From Ignavibacteriales bacterium (lineage in GTDB: Bacteria > Bacteroidota > Ignavibacteria > Ignavibacteriales > Melioribacteraceae), in the NCBI GenBank assembly GCA_016929735.1, contig JAFGID010000091.1, positions 1 through 5,609 on the forward strand: a DNA stretch of 5,609 nt, in the 5' to 3' direction. Under the pieces are notes generated by a model. That model was not told the DNA's origin, ran no database searches, and saw only the letters and a list, made by a program, of their open reading frames with translations. Position 1 is the stretch's first letter; every line of letters starts with the position of its first letter. The position numbers and the translations under genes are program-made. Below are positions 1-5,609 of this stretch, in pieces.

Positions 1-1635
1 AATCATACTCTTGTTCTGATTGACGGTATCGAAGTAAACGATCCGAGTTCTGCCAGTAATGCATTCGATTTCTCAAGTCTTTTGGTTGACAATATTGAGC
101 GAATTGAAATTATCAGAGGACCACAAAGTACGCTTTATGGTTCAGATGCAATGGCTGGAATAGTTAATATTTTTTCAAAAACAGGTAATCAAAATCGCTC
201 GATTAATATTTTTTCGGAAACCGGTACGAATAATCATCTTAAAGGAAGTATCTCGGCAGCCGGTCAATTTAGCTTTATTAATTATGCATTAAATTTTTCA
301 CGTCTGCAAACTGATGGAATTTCTGCTATCAGTAGCGATTATGGAAATACCGAAAAGGATAAATACGAAAACATTTCAGCTTCTGCAAATTTAATTTTCA
401 GTATAGATGAAAACACAAAATTCAATGCAATCTACAGATATGTGAACACAGAAGCCGGTCTTGACCAATCAAATAAATTTGGCGATGATCCAAATTATTT
501 TTTCAATATTGAAAGTCACCTGCTAAGAGGCGCATTAAATTTTAATTCATTTGCAAATAAAATTGAACATAAAGTAAGTGTGTCGTTGACACGACAGGTT
601 ACAACTTCAAGAGATGATTTCGATGCCGTAAACACAACCACTGCTTCTCGATACAACACAAATGCAACACGATTAAAATATGAAATACTGAACAATTTCA
701 AATTTTTTGAAAATCACAACTTAATTTTAGGAGCTGAGGCGGAAACAGAAAAAGCCATTACGAATTATTACTCTGAAGGAATGTGGGGACCTTATGAAAG
801 TAATTTTCCTTTGCAATCAAAAACAAATTATGCTATGTTTCTTCAAGACCAAATGAAATTTTTCAATAATCTTTTCATTACTTCGGGAATTAGATATGAC
901 AATTATGAGGATTTTGGAAATGTAATCACATATAGAATAGCACCAGCTTATTTAATATCGCAAACAAAAACGAAACTAAAATTCACTTATGGAACAGGAT
1001 TTAAATCACCATCTTTGTATTATTTATTTGATCCAATGTTTGGTAATCCAAATTTAAAACCAGAGAAGAGTTACGGATGGGACGCAGGATTTGAACAATA
1101 TTTATTCTCGGATAAAATAACTTTGGGTGCAACATATTTTCAAAATACTTTCAATGACATGATCGGTTTTGATGCGATGTATAAAGCAATAAACATTGAC
1201 AAAGCAGAAACAAATGGAATTGAGATATCAGCTAATTTAAAAAATCTTTCAAATTTTGAAATAAATACACATTACACTTACACAATAGCAAAAGATAAAA
1301 GCCCGACCAGTCCTGATTTTGATTTACCTTTATTACGAAGACCTGCGCATAAATTTGTGCTTTCAATAAATTACAAGCCAATTAAGAAAATTAACACAAA
1401 TCTTATTGTAACTCACGTAGGGGAAAGAGATGACAAAGATTTTTCGGCATATCCGGTAGAAAGAGTAAGAATGAAAAATTATACTTTAGTGGATTTAAGT
1501 CTTGCTTATGAAATAATGAAAAATATTGAGTTAAAGGGAAGAATTGAAAATCTTCTTGACACAAAATATGAAGAAGTGTTATTTTATGGTACTCCGGGCA
1601 GATGTTTTTATGGAGGATTTAACTTAAATTTATAA
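1..1635 (+). CDS. TonB-dependent outer-membrane receptor, BtuB-like (5' partial)
   Basis: This is an outer-membrane beta-barrel transporter that takes up a scarce ligand (vitamin B12, iron chelate or similar) using TonB/ExbB/ExbD energy. The frame is open from base 1, and the 544 visible codons end at TAA 1633-1635. The first possible start inside the window, TTG at 82, lies within the conserved plug and is not the true start. The plug end is clear: VLIDGIEVND at residues 5-14, then IERIEIIRGPQSTLYGSDA (about bases 97-150) and GIVNIFSKTG, typical of the BtuB/COG4206 branch. The rest is barrel, including FKSPSLYYLF and the NPNLKPE motif (1045-1065), and closing with RIENLLDTKYEE and PGRCFYGGFNLNL. 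The last residue is Leu rather than the usual aromatic. E. coli BtuB is about 594 residues mature, so roughly 50-120 residues (signal peptide, TonB box, early plug) lie to the left. The receptor class is certain; the substrate is not, and no cobalamin riboswitch could be checked because the gene start is outside the window. Confidence 0.95.
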   Translation, partial: NHTLVLIDGIEVNDPSSASNAFDFSSLLVDNIERIEIIRGPQSTLYGSDAMAGIVNIFSKTGNQNRSINIFSETGTNNHLKGSISAAGQFSFINYALNFSRLQTDGISAISSDYGNTEKDKYENISASANLIFSIDENTKFNAIYRYVNTEAGLDQSNKFGDDPNYFFNIESHLLRGALNFNSFANKIEHKVSVSLTRQVTTSRDDFDAVNTTTASRYNTNATRLKYEILNNFKFFENHNLILGAEAETEKAITNYYSEGMWGPYESNFPLQSKTNYAMFLQDQMKFFNNLFITSGIRYDNYEDFGNVITYRIAPAYLISQTKTKLKFTYGTGFKSPSLYYLFDPMFGNPNLKPEKSYGWDAGFEQYLFSDKITLGATYFQNTFNDMIGFDAMYKAINIDKAETNGIEISANLKNLSNFEINTHYTYTIAKDKSPTSPDFDLPLLRRPAHKFVLSINYKPIKKINTNLIVTHVGERDDKDFSAYPVERVRMKNYTLVDLSLAYEIMKNIELKGRIENLLDTKYEEVLFYGTPGRCFYGGFNLNL

Positions 1636-1650
1636 AAGGAAATTGATTTT

Positions 1651-1701
1651 GCGTCTTGGTATACTAACGTTGATTTATTTCATCAAGACGCCAAGTTTTT
1701 T
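1651..1701 (+). terminator. Probable rho-independent terminator after the receptor gene
   Basis: GCGTCTTG (1651-1658) is perfectly complementary to CAAGACGC (1684-1691). G1659-T1683 and T1660-A1682 can extend the stem to 10 pairs, leaving a loop of about 21 nt. A run of six T (1696-1701) follows after CAAG. A competing shorter hairpin, CTTGG (1655-1659) with CCAAG (1691-1695), would abut the T-run directly. The position 16 bases after the receptor stop fits a terminator. The large loop and the 4-base gap between the main stem and the T-run make it weaker than a textbook case. Confidence 0.45.
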
Positions 1702-1739
1702 AATAATACACACCAAATAATTTTCATATCTTTAAATTT

Positions 1740-1758
1740 TTATTTATTTTATAAATAA
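1740..1758. repeat. AT-only inverted repeat upstream of the protease gene
   Basis: TATTTAT (1741-1747) and ATAAATA (1751-1757) are perfect reverse complements around a TTT centre. The pair T1740/A1758 extends it to 8 pairs. It lies 25 bases before the protease ATG, where an operator or leader hairpin could act. In a stretch made almost wholly of A and T such a palindrome can arise by chance, so a regulatory role is only a possibility. Confidence 0.25.
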
Positions 1759-1783
1759 GTTAAAAATAATTTAGGTATTATTA

Positions 1784-4261
1784 ATGGCACTTCCAAAATC
1801 ATCCAAATACAAAGAGTTATTACCCGAAGAATTAAGGTGGACTTGTAATCCTGAAGTTTTCGATTTTGAATCAACTAACACAATTAAACCAATTGATGGA
1901 ATTGTTGGGCAGGAGCGAGCAATAAAGGCACTTACTTTAGGAGTTGACCTCAAAGGACCTGGTTATAACATTTTTATTACTGGTATGTCTGGCACCGGTA
2001 AATTTACAACAATTAAGCAAATGCTTGAAAAAATACGCCCTCAACCGACAAAACTCTTTGACTATGTTTATGTAAATAACTTTAAAGATCCGGACTATCC
2101 ACGATTGCTTACTTTTACAGCAGGACTTGGGTTGGAATTTAAAAAGGATATGGATAATGCAATACAATTTTTGAGAGAAAACATTATTCAAATATTAGAA
2201 TCAGAAGCATTCAACAATAAAAGAAAAAAATTATACGAGAAATACTCTGAAGAACAACAAACCTTAATGAAACCATTCGAAGAAAAACTTTCGCAAAACG
2301 GTTTTTCTATAGGGCAGGTAAAAGTCGGTGAAGTCGTTCGTCCTGAATTATTACCGATAATAGAAGACAAACCCGTATTCATACAACAACTTGATGATTT
2401 TATTAAAACAGAAAAAATTACAGCAGAGCAGGCGGAAGAAATTACACAAAATTATGAAAAGTATCAGGAAGAACTTCAATCTATATTTAGAAAAAATTAT
2501 AAGTTAACCCAAAAATTTCAGAAAAAAATAAACGAACTCGAAGAAAGAATTGCAGGCGAACTGGTTTCAATTACACTAGATGACATACGTGAAAAATACA
2601 AAATTAAAAAAGTAATTAAACATCTGGAGCAATTAGAGCAAGATATCATTGCAAATTTAAATATATTTAAGTCACGTCCGCAACCAGGTTCCGAAGATGA
2701 ATTCGAAGCAATGTTCAATGATTACACAGTAAATGTAATATTAAATAATTCAAGCGTTAAAGAACGTCCTGTTATTATTGAGACTACTCCTACGTATATT
2801 AATATTTTTGGTGCTATTGAACGCGTTAATGATGGTGGCGGTAGTTGGTCAACAGATTTCACAAAAATCAAATCTGGAGCAATTTTACGGGCGAATGGTG
2901 GATATCTCGTATTGAATGCAATGGATGCACTTACAGAACCCGGTGTTTGGAAAACGTTAAAACGGGTTTTGCTTCACAATAAATTGGAGATACAAGATAT
3001 TGCCCACGTATATCAGATTGCACCGAGCTTGTTAAAGCCTGAACCGATTATTGTGGATGTGAAGGTTATTTTAATAGGTAATGAAGAAATTTATTATCTA
3101 TTGGCAGAATACGAAGATGATTTTAAAAAGGCATTTAAAATAAAAGCTGAATTCGATTACGAAATGAAACGCACCGACAAGGCGTTAGTTGAATATGCAC
3201 ACGTTGTAAAAAAATTAATTAAATACGAAGAACTATTGGAATTTGATAAATCGGCTATCGCCAGAATAGTTGAATATGGAGCAAGATATGCAGAAAATCA
3301 AAATAAATTAACAACCCGATTTTCTGCTATTGCTGATTTAGTAAGAGAAGCAAATTATTGGGCTAAAGACGGAGGCGAGAAAATCGTAAACGCTTATCAT
3401 GTTCAACAAGCCATAAAAGCAGCTAAAGAACGATTTGGACTCGATGAATCAAAAATACAGGAAATGATAATTGATAAAACTATTCTTATTGACACTGAGG
3501 GTGAGCGAACTGGTCAAGTAAACGGACTGGCTGTTTATGGCGACGGGCTATATTCATTTGGTAAACCGACGCGACTTACTGCTTCTACTTCTCTCGGTAA
3601 TGGTGAAATTATTAATATTGATAAAGATGCCGGTTTAAGTGGAAAAACGCATACGAAAAGCATTCATATAATTGGGGGATATTTTAGGGAGAGATTCGGA
3701 TTAAAAAATCCATTGTCATTCAAAGCGAGTTTGGTTTTCGAACAAGGTTATGGATTAATTGATGGCGACAGCGCTTCTATTGCTGAAATTGCTGTTTTGA
3801 TTTCCTGTTTGACAGAATTGCCAATTAAACAAAATATTGCGGTTACTGGTTCAATCAATCAGAAAGGAGATGTCCAGCCAATTGGTGGCGTCAACGAAAA
3901 AATAGAGGGATTTTTTGATGTATGCAAGGAACGAGTATTAACCAAAAAACAAGGCGTGATTATTCCCGTTCAAAATATAAAAGATTTGATGCTGAAAGAA
4001 GAAGTTGTTGAAGCAGTAAGGAATAAAGAATTTCATATTTATTCAGTATCACGAGTTGAGGAAGCAATTGAAATTCTTTTGGGATATAAAGTCGGAAAAC
4101 AATTAGCCAATGGTTCTTATGAAAAGAATTCTGTTTACGGAATGGTAGAGAAAAAATTGCATGATATGTATAAGATAACTCAGAAATTTAAAGTATCAGG
4201 TGAGAAGAAAAAGGAACAGATCAAAACCAGAGGGGGCAAAACAAGGAAAAGAAAATTGTGA
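1784..4261 (+). CDS. Lon-family ATP-dependent protease (AAA_32 / Lon_C, LonB-like, COG1067)
   Basis: This is a cytoplasmic ATP-driven protease of 825 residues. The N-terminal AAA+ part has IDGIVGQERAIKAL (37-50) and Walker A GMSGTGKFTT (67-76; Lys73 followed by Phe74). A charged, probably coiled-coil helical insertion of about residues 125-300 matches the long helical bundle of this family. The Walker B region GGYLVLNAMDAL (372-383) has Asn378 where Asp is expected. Sensor-1-like VILIGNEE is at 428-435, and the helical lid with RFSAIADLVREANYWA is at 512-527. The peptidase domain is about 565-765. Its catalytic Ser663 in GDSAS (codon 3770-3772) and Lys706 in GGVNEK (codon 3899-3901) are 43 residues apart, as in E. 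coli Lon and archaeal LonB. There is no LonA N-terminal substrate domain and no membrane segment. A very basic tail covers 801-825. The ATG has only a weak TTAGG (1771-1775) 8 bases upstream, but the conserved N-terminus begins soon after it. The stop overlaps the pyruvate kinase start. Physiological substrates of this family are largely unknown. Confidence 0.93.
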   Translation: MALPKSSKYKELLPEELRWTCNPEVFDFESTNTIKPIDGIVGQERAIKALTLGVDLKGPGYNIFITGMSGTGKFTTIKQMLEKIRPQPTKLFDYVYVNNFKDPDYPRLLTFTAGLGLEFKKDMDNAIQFLRENIIQILESEAFNNKRKKLYEKYSEEQQTLMKPFEEKLSQNGFSIGQVKVGEVVRPELLPIIEDKPVFIQQLDDFIKTEKITAEQAEEITQNYEKYQEELQSIFRKNYKLTQKFQKKINELEERIAGELVSITLDDIREKYKIKKVIKHLEQLEQDIIANLNIFKSRPQPGSEDEFEAMFNDYTVNVILNNSSVKERPVIIETTPTYINIFGAIERVNDGGGSWSTDFTKIKSGAILRANGGYLVLNAMDALTEPGVWKTLKRVLLHNKLEIQDIAHVYQIAPSLLKPEPIIVDVKVILIGNEEIYYLLAEYEDDFKKAFKIKAEFDYEMKRTDKALVEYAHVVKKLIKYEELLEFDKSAIARIVEYGARYAENQNKLTTRFSAIADLVREANYWAKDGGEKIVNAYHVQQAIKAAKERFGLDESKIQEMIIDKTILIDTEGERTGQVNGLAVYGDGLYSFGKPTRLTASTSLGNGEIINIDKDAGLSGKTHTKSIHIIGGYFRERFGLKNPLSFKASLVFEQGYGLIDGDSASIAEIAVLISCLTELPIKQNIAVTGSINQKGDVQPIGGVNEKIEGFFDVCKERVLTKKQGVIIPVQNIKDLMLKEEVVEAVRNKEFHIYSVSRVEEAIEILLGYKVGKQLANGSYEKNSVYGMVEKKLHDMYKITQKFKVSGEKKKEQIKTRGGKTRKRKL
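4243..4247 (+). promoter_or_regulatory. Ribosome binding site for pyruvate kinase, inside the protease gene
   Basis: AAGGA lies 10 bases before the GTG at 4258, within the last codons of the protease gene. A G-rich AGAGGGGG stretch (4228-4235) lies just upstream. It supports the GTG as the start. It is a better Shine-Dalgarno match than the one before the protease gene itself. Confidence 0.5.
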
Positions 4262-5609
4262 ATAAAACATCAAACACCAAAATAATAGCTACATACGGAC
4301 CTGCAATTAATTCAAAAATTGCAATAAAAAAATTAATTTTAAGTGGTGTAGATACTTTTAGGTTGAATTTTTCGCATGGGACCTACCACGAGTTTAGAAA
4401 CGCAATTAAAATTATCAGGGAAGTATCATCCGTTTTAACCCGACCAATTGCAATCTTACAAGATTTACAAGGACCAAAATTAAGACTCGGCAATTTACAG
4501 CAAAAGGAAATTAAAATTACAACTAACGATAAAATTGAAATTACTACACAAAATGTAATCGGGACTAATAAAATTCTCTCAACACAATATAAAAAACTAG
4601 TTAAAGATGTTGAAGTTGGTGATAGAATATTAATTGATGATGGTATTATACAATTAAAAGTAATTCAAAAAAATAAGTTTTCAATTCTTTGTAAAATATT
4701 AGCGGGTGGAATTTTAAAACCAAGAAAAAGTATGAATTTCCCCGATTCTAATCTAAATGTACCTTCTTTAACTAAAAAGGATATTAAAGATTTACAATTC
4801 GGTTTGTCAAATAGTGTTGATTATATTGCATTGTCTTTTGTGCGCACTTCAAATGATATAAAAAAATTACGTAACATAATTACAAGCAAAAAGAAATCTG
4901 TTCCTATCATTGCTAAAATTGAAAAACCTGAAGCAATAAAATATTTCGATGAAATTCTTCAGGTAGCTGATGGTATTATGGTTGCTCGGGGTGACCTCGG
5001 AGTTGAGATGCAACCCCAAGAAGTTCCAGTTATTCAAAAAATGATTATAAACAAATGTAATTCTTTGGGAAAACTTGTAATTACTGCCACACAGATGCTC
5101 GAATCAATGATTAATAATCCAATACCGACAAGGGCAGAGGCAAATGACGTTGCTAACGCAGTTTGGGACGGCACTGATGTTGTAATGTTAAGTGGTGAAA
5201 CATCAGTTGGTAAATATCCTATCAAAGCTGTACAAACAATGAACGATATTTTATTGAGGACTGAATCAAATTTACAATTCAAACAAAAAATAGATTTCGA
5301 AATTCCGAGAGAATTAGTTGATAATTTATTTGATGCAACCGGCCGAGCTCATGCAAATATTGCCAATCAAATAAATGCTGCTGCTATTATTGTTTTTACT
5401 CATCACGGAAGGAAGGCAAAAGTAATATCAAAATTTAAACCAAAAGCACCCATTTATGCTTTTTCAGAAATTTCAAAAACATTAAATGAATTATCGCTTC
5501 ATTGGGGAATTCGTCCATTCAAAATTGAAAGTCTGAAAGATAAAGAGAAAGCCATCAAATATTCAAAATCAAAATTATTGAAAGAAAAATTACTAAAAAA
5601 AGGTGATAT
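4258..5609 (+). CDS. pyk: Pyruvate kinase (3' partial)
   Basis: The enzyme converts phosphoenolpyruvate and ADP to pyruvate and ATP, the last step of glycolysis, in the cytoplasm. The frame is open for 450 codons to the window edge. GTG 4258 is chosen because AAGGA lies 10 bases upstream and the conserved N-terminus TKIIATYGPA starts at residue 7. Visible active-site elements are RLNFSHG (35-41), DLQGPKLR (69-76), the B domain of about 75-165 with ILIDDGII, IAKIEKPEA with Lys220 and Glu222, ARGDLGVE with Asp246, ITATQMLESM with Thr278, and PTRAEANDVANAVWDGTD followed by MLSGETSVGKYP. Lys220, Glu222, Asp246 and Thr278 coincide with E. coli PykF numbering as I recall it. The C-terminal domain (about 345 onward) includes FTHHGRKAKVISKFKP and WGIRPF. 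E. coli PykF has 470 residues, so about 20 are probably missing. Lys74 replaces the Glu typical of potassium-dependent enzymes. TYGPA replaces the usual TIGPA/S. The GTGA overlap with the protease stop implies co-transcription and coupled translation. Confidence 0.96.
   Translation, partial: MNKTSNTKIIATYGPAINSKIAIKKLILSGVDTFRLNFSHGTYHEFRNAIKIIREVSSVLTRPIAILQDLQGPKLRLGNLQQKEIKITTNDKIEITTQNVIGTNKILSTQYKKLVKDVEVGDRILIDDGIIQLKVIQKNKFSILCKILAGGILKPRKSMNFPDSNLNVPSLTKKDIKDLQFGLSNSVDYIALSFVRTSNDIKKLRNIITSKKKSVPIIAKIEKPEAIKYFDEILQVADGIMVARGDLGVEMQPQEVPVIQKMIINKCNSLGKLVITATQMLESMINNPIPTRAEANDVANAVWDGTDVVMLSGETSVGKYPIKAVQTMNDILLRTESNLQFKQKIDFEIPRELVDNLFDATGRAHANIANQINAAAIIVFTHHGRKAKVISKFKPKAPIYAFSEISKTLNELSLHWGIRPFKIESLKDKEKAIKYSKSKLLKEKLLKKGD

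Noticed and set aside
163..228. Near-repeat of VNIFSKTGN and INIFSETGT, 39 bases apart, sharing a 13-base identical core
   Set aside because: These fit the normal end of the plug and the first barrel strand of a TonB-dependent receptor. The DNA match is short and AT-rich, so a real duplication is not supported.
1643..1665. TTGATT and TATACT as a promoter pair in the intergenic gap
   Set aside because: The spacer is only 11 bases, far too short for a sigma-70-type promoter.
1649..1720. Short reading frame after the receptor (TTG start, about 23 codons, hydrophobic), with AAGGA 8 bases upstream
   Set aside because: It overlaps the inverted repeat and T-run, begins with a rare start codon, and matches no family I recognise. 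It is more likely chance in terminator DNA.
1696..1755. Possible promoters for the protease gene (TATCTTTA at 1727-1734, close to the Bacteroidota TAnnTTTG; TATAAA at 1750-1755)
   Set aside because: Neither has an acceptable upstream partner (TTTG or TTGACA) at a normal spacing, and such AT words are expected by chance here.
1937..2718. Minus-strand open frames of 60-84 codons opposite the protease gene
   Set aside because: They lie wholly within a well-supported gene on the other strand, show no recognisable domains, and look like shadows of its codon pattern. The same holds for the frames opposite the receptor and pyruvate kinase.
1..5609. A novel defence, mobile or RNA-based system
   Set aside because: All three genes fall in familiar families, there is one 148-bp gap, and I saw no direct repeats, transposase, tRNA or structured RNA signal.

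Overview
The window is AT-rich chromosomal DNA carrying three plus-strand genes: the 3' part of a TonB-dependent outer-membrane receptor, a complete 825-residue Lon-family ATP-dependent protease, and a pyruvate kinase that runs off the right edge. The outer-membrane receptor points to a Gram-negative host. The low GC content, the K/N/I-rich proteins, the weak Shine-Dalgarno signal at the protease and the style of the receptor suggest the Bacteroidota / Ignavibacteriota / Chlorobiota group. This assignment is inferred from composition and family resemblance; no marker gene in the window settles it.

Layout: bases 1-1635 hold the receptor, open from the first base, so its signal peptide, TonB box and the start of its plug lie to the left. 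Bases 1636-1783 are the only intergenic gap (148 bp). It holds an inverted repeat followed by a T-run, read as a probable terminator for the receptor gene, and an AT-only palindrome closer to the protease start. Bases 1784-4261 encode the protease (AAA+ ATPase with a long helical insertion, then a Lon-type Ser/Lys peptidase domain). Bases 4258-5609 encode pyruvate kinase, starting with GTG in a 4-base GTGA overlap with the protease stop codon. Only about 20 residues of its C-terminus are likely to be missing.

The receptor looks like a separate transcription unit concerned with uptake of a scarce nutrient. The protease and pyruvate kinase are tightly packed and probably translationally coupled, so a protein-quality-control or regulatory protease is made together with the last enzyme of glycolysis. 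The pyruvate kinase has Leu-Gln-Gly-Pro-Lys where potassium-dependent enzymes have Thr-Lys-Gly-Pro-Glu, which predicts activity without potassium.

I found no RNA gene, mobile element, CRISPR array or integration site. All three genes belong to known families, and I see no convincing undescribed system. The most useful follow-ups are the protease-kinase coupling, the potassium-independence signature, and the non-canonical ATPase motifs of the protease.
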